Source of the DNA: Hippasteria phrygiana
Lineage: Eukaryota; Echinodermata; Asteroidea; Valvatida; Goniasteridae
Assembly (NCBI GenBank): GCA_037893225.1
Contig: JAZGUH010000274.1
Location: 124,001 to 188,000, forward strand
DNA length: 64,000 nt
Direction of reading: 5' to 3'
The stretch's first letter is position 1; every line of letters starts with the position of its first letter. Positions 54,874 to 64,000 of this stretch are shown here, piece by piece. The position numbers were made by a program, and so were the translations under genes. Under the pieces are notes generated by a model. It saw only the letters and a list, made by a program, of their open reading frames with translations. It made no database searches and was not told the DNA's origin.

Positions 54874-57800
54874 GTATCCTGACCTTGTTCAGTTGTTTTG
54901 CCATAATTTATGTGTTTGAGGCTGAGTGTGGTTCAACTAGTTAACCAACTTGCCGACTAACACAGTTAGAATTAATTGATTTTTAAAAACAGCTGGCTTG
55001 GGTTTGGTCTGTTTTCATTTATAAGGACGAACATTCTTATTTTTTTGGGCCAATTTTTGTTAATCAAATGGTTATTTTTATTTAAGTAGGCCTAACGTTA
55101 GATTTAATTTTCTTCCATTATATTTCTGTGGTTTTGGAGAATTTTGTTTGAAAGGGAAATAAAGTCTGAGAACCATTTGGTTGATAGTCTGGTTCCAACA
55201 GCAAACATCGTGGCGTTGAATACCATTACGTCGGGGAACTAAGCAGTTCCGTAACGACGGCTGCCATAACAATAGCCGCTGCATTTTTTTTGTGTAAAAT
55301 AAAAACACAAAAAAGAAATCTTTTACACAGCCATTAACCCCTTGTGTCCAGCTGTTATTGATAGGAGGCTGGCAAGCCAAGCGTAACAATAGGAACCACA
55401 CTGAATAGAGTAGTTCTATTCATCGCACTTGGAGCCTCCCCTTTCGTGTGAATGAAAGCTTTGTTTGAAAAAGCTCCATCCATTCATTACACTCCCATTC
55501 AAGAACAATATAGTTGAAACATGAATGGATTGAGTATGCACAGGAATGCGCATATAGATGACAACCAGTCAGGTGGTCTTTTTTCAAACCGCGGCTATGG
55601 CTGCCATATGTATTCAAGAAGGTTGGACAGCTTTTTGTGATGGGGTAGGGTCCAAAACTTTGTACAACATACGACAGCTGAATGAACCTTTGAAGCTGTG
55701 TGCCACAGCATAAGAACCCTTTTTAGACAATGGCATTTTCTTTAACTTTCTATTCCCAGCAAGTGAATTGTTTGGAAATCACCCCAGACAAACATCTTCT
55801 AGCTGCAGCAGGTAGGCCTAAAGCTGAAGTAGGGAAAACGTGATGATATTTTGTAATTGACAGAAATTTGCCTTTAAAAGCCATATTTTTATACTTGGAA
55901 GCAGATGTTGAAAAGATTTTACTTTAACCCTAACCCACTTCAATCCTCCAAAATCCTCCTTGCAGTTTTGGAGGAATTTGGAGGATTGAGGATGAATGGT
56001 ATTTCAAGAAAAAGAGGATTTTGGAGGATTGAGGATGAATGGTGTTTCAAGCGAGGAGGATTTTGGAGGATTGAGGATGAATGGTATTTCAAGCGAGGAG
56101 GATTTTGGAGGATTGAGGATGAATAGTATTTCAAGAAAAAGAGGATTATTGGAGGATTGAGGATGAATGGTGTTTCAAGCGAGGAGGATTTTGGAGGATT
56201 GAGGATGAATGCATTTTTGGGGGGCAGGGCAATCAGAGGATTTTGGAGGATTGAGGATGGTTCCTAGCAAAAAGGGTCTAGGGGGTTAGGGTTAATACCC
56301 ATCAAAATCGGTCAGGAACAGCAACATCATTGAAAATAACCATCCATTCATGTTTAGAATTGTATAAACACACGGCACAACCGGAAATATCCATGCAATA
56401 TAGGGAAAGAAAGTTTGTGTTATCTGTATAGTAGATGTTCTTGGCAGTGTGTGGTCAGTCATATAGTGTTCACTTTTTACGTGTTAATTTTCTTCCTCAT
56501 TTTTTACAGATTTTGCTGACATAAATCTTGAACTAACAGGTGGTGCCATATGTTTAGACAGTTGTTCTGTTCCTGACTGATTTTGATGAGTTCATATTGT
56601 TATAAATTAGAACAGAGATTTTCTCTTTTGCCCTTTCCCGACGTGGTATATAAAGGAATGTACGCTCAGTGCTTTCCGAGAGTCTGTGTGAAAAAAATAT
56701 CACCGGCTTACTCGGACGGGATTCGTACCCACGACTTACTGCTTACTCGTGCAGACGTCTATAACCACTCGACCACCGAGCTTGCCGGGGTCGGCTGACC
56801 GACTAGATTGTTACTTCTTGCCAAAATGCTACCGGATGGTGAGTCATTGTAAAAAAGAAAACCAACCTTGCTTACGGAACTCATCTTTTCTGGAAAATGT
56901 TTATTAATATGGTTATTGTTTGTCCCGATCGACAGGTTACCAGCACATTCGTATGTACGACATCAACTCCAGTGAAGCCTCGCCGGTCATCAATTACGAA
57001 GGCATCTCACGGAACGTGACGGCTGTTGGATTTCAGGAGGATGGGAAATGGATGTACACTGGTGGTGAAGACTGCACAGCCAAGATATGGGATCTCAGGT
57101 ACGGTCTGATCAAATCTCACAATCAGTACCATCATGCAGGGCTCTGAATTATCTCTCTGGTGTTGCTTTAATCTGCTACACTAGACAAACAAAAGAAAAT
57201 GCAGGGGTTTTTTTGGTTCTTTGTTAAAAGTATGACCTATCTGACAAAGTGTGTCGGAGGGTGCCGGACTTAGGAGATATCCAGTCAGACGTCTGAAGCT
57301 AATTTCACCTGGTTGCATCTCTATTGTGCATGTGCAGTGTGATGTTAGAATTGATGGGCCTACCTGTGAGGACAAAAATGAACAAGTTTGATTAAAATCA
57401 TTGTCTTTAAATACAGCTACATTTACGACAGCACAATCCTGCATTTCGCCATCTCACTTTTAAATAAGCTTACTTTTTACCTCCCGACTTCCGAGTTACA
57501 TGACATGTAGTATTGTTTTGATGTTTTCATGGATGGTAAAAAAAGAAAATCGACCGATTTTTCCCATCTAAGGGCAACACAAGTTTTGTTTTTTTTGTTT
57601 TTGTTTTGCTTAACCGAAGAGTTGAAATTTGGGAGATTCAGTGCATTGTGTGCCTTTAAACTAGAGTTACAATTTTTGTTCTTTGGGTTAAAAGAGGGAA
57701 AACTAATTCCCATTGATGTTGCATACGTTCAAACTTAAACGCTTCAATTTGAAAATGTATACAAATTTACCTAGTCAGTTTCCCTTGTGGATTGTTTGAC

Positions 57801-60800
57801 GAATTATAAGTTAAAAAGTCGTATCCTCATTGAGTGATCCCCACAATGTCGCTTCCCAGGTTGTACCGCAAAATTGGGTGTGATCCCTGGCTGTACGGCA
57901 TTCTGGGTTTATGACTTCTGACTAGCTCCCACCCGAACAAAGATACTGACAATTTGGGAGACCGCCAACATAGGGCAAGATAGCTCAGTTGGAAGAGTGC
58001 CGGTACGGTAACTCGGCGGTCGCAGGTTCGAATCCCGCTCCTGCCAGTTTCTTTTGTTTACTTTGAAAATAAATTTTAAACACTTACAAGAATGAGGTCT
58101 TCTACCCTCAGAATCTTGTCCTTTTTTTTTGTCTCTAACAGAATGAGAAACTTGCAGTGCCAGAAGATCTTTCAAGTCAACGCGCCGGTGAACTGTGCCT
58201 GTCTGCATCCAAACCAGGTATTTGACTTCATTGCTGATGAACCTCGTGGTGGCCAAAGTTGCAGACCTACATGTATAGGGCCAATTTCATAGAGCTGAAA
58301 CCCTAACCCTCCTCAATCCTCAAAAATCCTCTGTGCAGTTTTGGAGGATTTTGAAGGATTTAGGCTGAATGATGTTTCCAAAAAAGGAAGATTTTGGAGG
58401 AATGAGGGTGAATGGCATTTGAAGAAAAAAATGATTTTGAAGGATTGAGGGTACATGGACATTCGGCCTGAGATGATATTGAAGGATTGGTTTGGCATAG
58501 GTTTACTGGAATGGATCTATTTGATTTGCTAATTTTTATTTATGTACCAAGGTAAGTACTCAATCTGTATGACACAGTACTGTACATTATATATGATACA
58601 CATACATGTATCCAGTAGTACTGCACATGTGGAAACAGTCCATGTACTGTACACGAGGTCATATACTGTGCACGAGCTGCAGGATTTTGGAGGATTGAGG
58701 CAATGGGTACCCTTAATTTTGAAGGCAAATCAAGAAAGGTCGCAAAGTAAAACCAAAATTACTGCTAGCAGAAAATTGACATTTTTTAAAACGGGTGCTG
58801 CTACTTCTAAAAATCTGATTCTCTGCTAGCAGAAAATGGGAAAACGGGGTTGTCCACTTTTGGAGCATCATGGTTTTTTTCAGTAAGAATTTGAGATTTT
58901 TAGTTGTCCGCTTTTGAGGCGCCGAGATAGTCGTCAAAGTAAAATCCAAATTTCTGCTAGCAGAAAATTGATTTTTAAAATTTTTTTAACCGGTGTTGCC
59001 ATTTCTAAAAACCTAAAATTCTACTAGCAGAAAATGGGAAAATACGGTTGTCCACTTTTTTTGACGCTCCATACTTTAAGCTCATTTTGTACACATTTGT
59101 GTACAAAAATATAGTTGGATTTTAATGAGTTTAGTATTGTAAGACAATACATTTGAAACATTGCACAGGGCCTCATGTCCTATAAAGTCCATCAAAATCA
59201 AACAGCATAGTGGGTGTTGGAGTTTGGCATACCCATAGTACCCCTTCCTTTGCACAGACTGTTGGACTATGGCAGATTCAGTACATTTCCATATGTGTGC
59301 AATGGTTGGTTGTTGGAGTTTGATGGGTTTGGTATTCCGCTCAGATAAGCAGCTCTTTATCTGCTTATCGAGGCCCAATGTCATAAGGTTGCTAAACACA
59401 CAATTGTCTGTCAATCGATACTTGGTCAGTCTCTGTGAAGGAGACAGAGAAATTTGCGGGAAATTTTGGGCTGAGCAAAATTTGGTCCCAGATATTACAA
59501 ACCGAGTTCTGATATTGAGTGTTTCCATTCATTTTTACAACAGTTAAAATCTTCTTGGCTGAATTTTATATTTTGTTTTTAATTGTAACAGGGTGAGCTG
59601 ATAGTCGGTGATCAGAGTGGAACAGTCCACATATGGGACTTGAGAAGTGGCCACAATGAACAGCTGGTAGGTAACACGTGTTTCGTGTTCTACATCTAGG
59701 TACAGCTAGAGTATATCGGTGGGAACAGGTGGAAAGCCAAGTTTCATAGTTCATCGGGAATAGTAAGTTTTAACCCATCGAATACGGATGACGGCCATAG
59801 CCGCAGTTTGAAAAAGACCACCTGGCCGGTTGTTGTTTATATGCGCATTCCTATGCATATTAAATCCATTGTTTGCCTGTTGTGTATGTGTTACGCTTGG
59901 CTGCACAAGCCCATATTAGCATACCAACACCCCATTAACCCCTTGCATACGGATGACGGAATATGGCGCAAAAAAAACAGTGCCACCAGGCCGGATGACG
60001 CAAATGGCCGCCGTTTGTGCAGTTTCAATCCATTGTTGGATTAAGCAGTGCCACCAGGCCGGATGACGCCATTGGCCGCTGTTTGTGCAGTTTCAATCCT
60101 TTGTTGGATTATTGTGTATAGGTTACGCTTGACTGCACAAACACATTGTAGCTGTTCGCTTGGCTGCCAGAGCCGCCGTGGCACCCCGACGTCTCTTGTT
60201 AAATACCGTACTCAAGGGGTTAATAACAGCCTGATAGAATGGGTTAATGTGTGCTTTTTGTTGCAATAACGGATACATAATAACCCCACTCCATCCCGAA
60301 AGTTCCTTCCCGACCCCCATACTAAAAAGTCACCCTCATTTTCCAACGATGTTAATATCAGGTTCCGGAGCCGGATTCTTCCATTCAGCACCTGAGCATT
60401 GACGCCGAGGCCACCCACATGGCCGCCATCAACAACAAGGGTAACTGTTACATCTGGCGCGTCTCCCCTGGGAAGGAGGACCCCATCTCGCAACTCCTCC
60501 CCAAGACCAAGATCCCCGCCCACAAGAAGTACGGGCTCAAGTGCAAGTTCAGCCCGGACTGCACGTAAGTACTTGAAAAAAAAAATCATTTTATTTCTGC
60601 TTGAAGTACTGTATAGACTTTTCCCTATAGACTTTTCATGTGTCATCATGGACAGCATGGTGTAGTGCTAATTGTTTATTCAAGTACACCAATCAAGCGA
60701 GCTGCCTCATCATACAATACATGTACCATGATCACAAGAGCTGTTCATTTTCGAATAATTTAGTATTCGAATATTCAAAACTGGGTTTGACCGAATATTT

Positions 60801-61980
60801 GAATATTCGATACTCGCCGATCAAGTTTTTCACGCGTCAGCTGCAACTGCATGCTGCGGCGGTAAAAAGTTGCATGCAAAGCACGTCGGTGTTTTACGTG
60901 CTACGGTCGATATTATGGACCGCTCGATTGACATTTTTGTTACATGCGCCTGTTTTATAAAAATTACGGATACGTATAACATTCTGATAAGAAACCAAAC
61001 TCCAGCCTGCGTTTTGTCAAGTGTTTTACGGGCGAGAACAATAAACCTCCGTCCACAAAAAGTTACGTCGGCAAAAATGCGACATTTGACACTGCTATTT
61101 CTATTAAAATAGCATCAGAGTCGTATCTGTACGTGGATGTATATTTTATTTTGAATATACAAACCGATAAAAATGTATTCGAATATTCATTTGACAATCG
61201 AATATAATCCAAGTGCGATGGATAGGACCACTCTATTTAGTGTGGTGCCTATTGTTTGTGTTAATGCTTGGCATACCAGCACCCCATCACCAACGGTGGA
61301 AGTTACCCCGCCTGGGTCTATAGGTCTGAAAATTGGGATAATTTCTTTGGTATCGATTGAAGATTTATCCTGTATTTAGATCTGGACCCAGGAAAACCGT
61401 AAGGGTGGTAGGGCTGGCAACCACCACCTCTGTTGTAGACCTTTACCGAGAGTGGATTTTAGCCTTGTATTGGGCGACTTCCATAAAAACTATATAATAG
61501 TAGTACTGTACTGTAGTAGTACAGTCCTCCTTATTTATTTATTTTTTACTTTTTAAACAGGTTTTTTTTAAATGATTGAAATGTTTTGAAAATCTTCAAA
61601 AATTGTGCAACTTTTTAGATTGTTCCAAAACTCGGGATCTAAAAATTAGCTATCTTCCAGAAAATAATATGCTTTCTGGCTCGAAACAAATTTTTAACTC
61701 CAGTCTGTATGCACAAAACTCCCAAAAAGCAGATTCATAGATTTAAAGAATAGAAATAAAAGAATTTAAATAAAAATCAATGAAAGAATATAAATTTCAC
61801 CCTTTCATTATTATTTTGTTTTCTTTTTGGGGGTCAGGCTTCTTGCCACGACATCAGCAGACCAGTCGGTGAAGATTTGGAAGACTGCAGATTTCAGTCT
61901 CCTCACGACGCTGGCAGACCCTGTCCAGAGGTGGGTCTGGGACTGCGCTTTCTCGTCGGACTCTCTCTACATTGTCACAG
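54748..61980 (+). CDS. MLST8: MLST8 / LST8 TOR-complex WD40 subunit, 3' end outside window (7 of about 8 exons)
   Basis: Exons: 54748-54873, 55760-55811, 56936-57098, 58142-58217, 59592-59666, 60362-60564, 61838-61980. They join in frame with GT-AG introns to 279 residues plus one base. The human protein is 326 residues, and about 35 C-terminal residues (the last WD blade) should follow past 64000. LST8 is a seven-bladed WD40 propeller that binds the TOR kinase domain in TORC1 and TORC2. Blade signatures are visible: [49 protein letters not shown] and [10 protein letters not shown]. Residues near 260 ([14 protein letters not shown]) are shorter than the vertebrate insertion before the RGWMW segment. 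Identity is certain. Confidence 0.96.
55334..55615. mobile_element. Diverged TTAACCCCTTG-family element with insert, MLST8 intron 1
   Basis: TTAACCCCTTGTGTCCAGC, GCCAAGCGTAACAATAGG, then ~100 bp of unrelated inverted sequence (55415-55515), then GAATGGATTGAGTATGCA and ACCAGTCAGGTGGTC. Confidence 0.6.
55760..55811 (+). CDS. MLST8: MLST8 exon 2
   Basis: A 52-nt exon encoding [17 protein letters not shown] and the first base of the next glycine. The acceptor is TTCCCAG and the donor GTAGGC. Confidence 0.95.
55925..56294. repeat. 42-bp minisatellite GGATTTTGGAGGATTGAGGA in MLST8 intron 2
   Basis: About six units at 42-bp spacing, alternating the ends AAGCGAGGA and AAGAAAAAGA. The left edge AACCCTAACCC plus an inverted short arm (TCAATCCTCCAAAATCCTCC) and the right edge GGGGTTAGGGTTAA bracket the array. 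Confidence 0.9.
56296..56605. mobile_element. Relative of the 52.1-kb TTAA MITE in MLST8 intron 2
   Basis: The left end TTAATACCCATCAAAATCGG is followed by TCAGGAACAGC and AAAATAACCATCCATTC. The right end is diverged (CTGTTCCTGACTGATTTTGA). Similar length to the 52.1-kb copy. Confidence 0.7.
56640..56800 (-). mobile_element. SINE family B, minus strand, in MLST8 intron 2
   Basis: Reverse complement of the family B body (plus strand GGGATTCGTACCCACGAC, ACCACTCGACCACCGAGC) and tail (GCTCAGTGCTTTCCGAGAG). Confidence 0.7.
56936..57098 (+). CDS. MLST8: MLST8 exon 3
   Basis: Residues 60-114: [20 protein letters not shown] through [13 protein letters not shown]. It covers WD blade 2 and the WD core of blade 3. 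The acceptor is GACAG and the donor GTACGG after AG, giving a split Arg codon. Confidence 0.96.
57750..58069 (+). mobile_element. SINE family A with long leader, in MLST8 intron 3
   Basis: Tail word (57765-57805), leader (57815-57930) and tRNA-like body (57975-58050), the same layout as the minus-strand copy at 25988-26320. It ends ~75 bp before MLST8 exon 4. Confidence 0.8.
58142..58217 (+). CDS. MLST8: MLST8 exon 4
   Basis: Residues 114-139: [20 protein letters not shown] then LHPNQ, nearly identical to vertebrate LST8. The acceptor is CTAACAG and the donor GTATTT. Confidence 0.96.
58295..58500. repeat. Second TCCTCAATCC / GGATTGAGG repeat in MLST8 intron 4
   Basis: Begins AAACCCTAACCCTCCTCAAT and an inverted arm, then three diverged GGATTTTGGAGG-like units. 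A further stray word is at 58680-58700. Same family as 55925-56294. Confidence 0.8.
58740..59065. repeat. Tandem ~190-bp duplication with CTGCTAGCAG words
   Basis: Segments 58745-58862 and 58937-59062 share AGTAAAA-CCAAA, TGCTAGCAGAAAATTGA, CTTCTAAAAA, TAGCAGAAAATGGGAAAA and GGTTGTCCACTTTT. Confidence 0.75.
59592..59666 (+). CDS. MLST8: MLST8 exon 5
   Basis: Residues 140-164: [20 protein letters not shown] then HNEQL, a whole-codon 75-nt exon with a WD signature. The acceptor is GTAACAG and the donor GTAGGT. Confidence 0.96.
59772..59934. mobile_element. Diverged TTAACCCCTTG-family fragment
   Basis: Contains AACCCATCGAATACGGATGA, ACCTGGCCGG, ATTGTTTGCCTGTTGTGTAT and TTGGCTGCACAAGC; its right end runs into the next copy. 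Confidence 0.65.
59935..60223. mobile_element. TTAACCCCTTG-family MITE with internal duplication, MLST8 intron 5
   Basis: TTAACCCCTTGCATACGG to CGTACTCAAGGGGTTAA. A ~70-bp internal segment (CAGTGCCACCAGGCCGGATG ... CCATTGTTGGATTA) occurs twice in tandem. A diverged family member abuts it on the left (59772-59934). Confidence 0.88.
60362..60564 (+). CDS. MLST8: MLST8 exon 6
   Basis: Residues 165-232, from [20 protein letters not shown] to [12 protein letters not shown]. It includes the KTKIPAH motif shared with vertebrate LST8. The acceptor is ATATCAG and the donor GTAAGT. Confidence 0.96.
60743..61207. mobile_element. Element with TTCGAATA/TATTCGAA ends, MLST8 intron 6
   Basis: AT-rich edges with multiple ATTCGAATATTC words (60752-60815 and 61168-61207) enclose a GC-richer core. 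No clear target duplication was identified. Confidence 0.5.
61299..61408. repeat. Dispersed repeat, partner at 19709-19827
   Basis: Second copy of the ~110-bp repeat described at 19709, lying in MLST8 intron 6. Confidence 0.75.
61838..61980 (+). CDS. MLST8: MLST8 exon 7 (last exon inside window)
   Basis: Residues 232-279, [20 protein letters not shown] to DSLYIVT plus one base of the next codon. The acceptor is GGTCAG and the donor GTTGGT. No sequence between 61981 and 64000 encodes the expected ASSDN...WC blade, so the final exon lies outside the window. Confidence 0.94.
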
Positions 61981-62685
61981 GTTGGTGCTCATTTTATATG
62001 TAGTGGAAAGAAGTGTTTAGGGCTCATCAAATTTTGCACACTCGAAAGTGGTAGTTCCAGGTATTGGATCCACATATTGGATCCGGGGGGGGGGGGTTTA
62101 AAATCAAAATATTCTGGAAAGGTAACCCCTTTTTTCCGACTTTTAAAGAATTGAAAAGAAAGATACCATTGCCGAAATATTGAGGGTTGAGGGGGGCACG
62201 TGGATATAACAAGAACACTTGACCACCCCTGTTTTGTTTCTCGGAAGTTTACAGACAAACTAGGATAAAAATACTTCAAGTTTGTGCAGAACAGAGACAA
62301 TGAGATGTTGATAGTTATACATATTAAGCGGTGGAAAAACTGGAATAAGTGTGGAAGATTTCCACTACAAAAATAGGAAACGAAGACCTCATAAATCCAC
62401 ACTTCAGGGGTAAGATTTCTCCGGATTTTTTTATCATTCCAAAATGACCCCTGCAACCTGAAACAGTCTTCTTTTAATTCTAATGACCCTATTTTCTGCA
62501 ATTTTGAACCATATCTTTTGGTAGAAAATGCAGTTTGCTTTACGCATTTTTCAACAATGCCATACAAATTAATTGGCATTGCCAATGAATGTTTCGTGGA
62601 TTTTTCCTTTTCCTAAAATTGCACCCCTGAAATGTGGTATTTCCCCACTTGCACCTGTACGACCTGTATGCCTCCACCCCCCACG

Positions 62686-63973
62686 CAGTGTTCGATTTAG
62701 ACGGGTGCACGCATGCACTGGTGCATGTACTTTTTCCTCTGTGCACGTACTTTTTAGGCCTGTACCTGCTGGTATGTTGAACAACGTATCACATCAACGC
62801 GCACCCGATTTATTGCACGCAACGCAACGATCGACATGATGTGTGCGTGCCTGCATATTACCATCGTTGTAGTCTTGGTCAAGTGCAAACAACCGCAACC
62901 GATCTGCTACCGTATTATTCCCAATGTACAATGTACGTACACGCAGCTAACATTGACTTAAGAAAAGACCCGTTAACCCGGCCCCCGCGACCTGGGGTTA
63001 GAGCAATTGATCAATAAAGCCAACCCCAAAAGCGCATCTGCGCGTGCGCGTTGCTTTGTTGCTAGTCTTGGTCAAGTGCAAGCAACCGCACTGAATGCCA
63101 CCGTCTTATTCCCAGTGTACAATGCATGTACACGCATCTAACACGCAGCGAAAGTCGTCTTGAGAAACGACAAACGCGTGCGGCACATGCATTGTGCACA
63201 AGACATGCAAGACAATGTTTTTGACAGCTCACGTGTGATTTGGGCGTCCATGGTATAAATTATCGGCTGTTACTAATCAACAGTGTCGAAATAGAAACAA
63301 ACGCTCGTCTTTCTAGTGCCGCAAGGAAGCCAACTGAAGGTAAATGTCGTAGTACTCCAACAACTCAACAAGTGAAGCCTTGTCATCAACCCGGCCCCCG
63401 ACGCGGCCCCGGCACCCGGGCCGATTCGCGATCTCTCGGTGGCCGGCCCTGATAATAAATTTTTGCGGAACCGAGCTCAGTCCCGGCGGGTCCGATCTCA
63501 TGATGCTGTACACGTGGTGATTTCCATCAGGTATTTAAAAAGAAAAATTATTCCTCCGTTCTTCCGGTAAGGAAAAAGTGATGTCATCACGATAATATCG
63601 CGATATTTTTGGGCCGATATTTCGGTATCAAAATATCGAACAGCCTTCTGACACCGTGGAACATGATACTACAGTAGTAACGTAACTTCGGCTTCGCCTT
63701 CGTCTTCTCGCGATCGTGTCAGAGATTGCTAATTACCACTGATGAAATAAACAAACAGCGAATACCAATTGTACAAAAACACATTTTATTTACAAAGCAA
63801 AACAATAGCTACATTTGAAAATTTGCAGGAATACACATATTTTAAAACAACAAATATGTCTACCTATTGTTCTTTTGGGTTATGACTTGTGTGCACACTT
63901 TTTTTGTGCATGTAACTTTTTCGGTCTACATGCACCAGTGCATGCGACTTTCTTTTTCTAAATCGACCCCTGC
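62686..63973. mobile_element. hAT-like element in the last MLST8 intron
   Basis: Ends CAGTGTTCGATTTAGA / TCTAAATCGACCCCTG with an 8-bp target duplication CCCCCACG (62678-62685 and 63974-63981). Subterminal words GCATGCACTGGTGCATG are inverted on both sides. It contains a reverse copy of the 44.5-kb element. No transposase frame; non-autonomous. The 8-bp duplication indicates hAT. Confidence 0.85.
62870..63643. mobile_element. Reverse partial copy of the 44.5-kb element, nested in the hAT-like element
   Basis: The right end (GATATTTCGGTATCAAAATA, TCGAACAG) and the interior (CTCCGTTCTTCCGGTAA; GCGCATCTGCGCGTGCGCGT) match 44526-45190 reversed. The left limit is uncertain. A ~70-bp section (AAGTGCAA-CAACCGCA ... 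CAATGTAC) occurs twice. Confidence 0.65.
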
Positions 63974-64000
63974 CCCCACGTTCTGGGATTACCTAGAATT

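Noticed and set aside
60212..60658. 148-codon minus-strand frame
   Set aside because: It lies antisense to MLST8 exon 6 and owes its length to that exon's codon use.
61989..62585. 198-codon minus-strand frame in the last visible MLST8 intron
   Set aside because: No recognisable family, AT-rich composition and a run of prolines from a C tract. Probably chance.
61981..64000. Final MLST8 exon
   Set aside because: I searched this stretch for the expected last WD blade and found only transposon sequence, so the exon must lie past the right edge.

Overview
This 64 kb window reads as nuclear DNA of a marine invertebrate deuterostome, most plausibly an echinoderm. It is AT-rich and intron-rich, holds two protein genes close to their vertebrate counterparts, and is otherwise packed with tRNA-derived SINEs, miniature inverted-repeat elements (MITEs), minisatellites and one Penelope-like retroelement. 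The assignment above phylum level is inference; no species-specific marker was recognised.

Genes. Two real genes lie head to head in the right third. SLC39A11 (zinc transporter ZIP11) runs on the minus strand from its start at 54292 to its stop at 42029. All nine coding exons join in frame to a 336-residue protein and every intron is GT-AG. MLST8 (LST8, a WD40 subunit of the TOR complexes) starts at 54748 on the plus strand. Seven exons give 279 residues before the window ends, and the last ~35 residues lie beyond the right edge. The 455 bp between the two start codons must hold both promoters.

Left third (1-22.4 kb). No host gene was recognised here. There is a tandem array carrying tRNA B-box-like words (1.47-2.1 kb), an 11-bp minisatellite (4.7 kb), a TTAA-flanked MITE with a large GC-rich palindrome (6.3-6.8 kb) and a broken exon of a KIAA1958/DUF3504-like protein (7.5 kb). 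A ~2.75 kb direct duplication (9059-12347 and 16466-21219) has copies that differ by clean insertions or deletions. Between them sits a 5'-truncated Penelope-like element (RT plus GIY-YIG) with a hammerhead-like remnant. A 46-bp minisatellite interrupted by a MITE follows (21.2-22.4 kb).

Middle (22.4-42 kb). SINEs of three tRNA-derived types, 12-bp and 20-bp minisatellites, telomere-like CCCTAA-edged repeats, a decayed LINE reverse-transcriptase tail and small hAT-like MITEs. One possible host exon is seen at 26.6 kb on the minus strand.

Right part (42-64 kb). The introns of SLC39A11 and MLST8 are full of dated, nested DNA-transposon insertions: Harbinger-like inside Mutator-like, Harbinger-like inside mariner, and a second element inside a hAT-like element. 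Most still carry readable target-site duplications. Several unrelated TTAA-flanked MITE families coexist.
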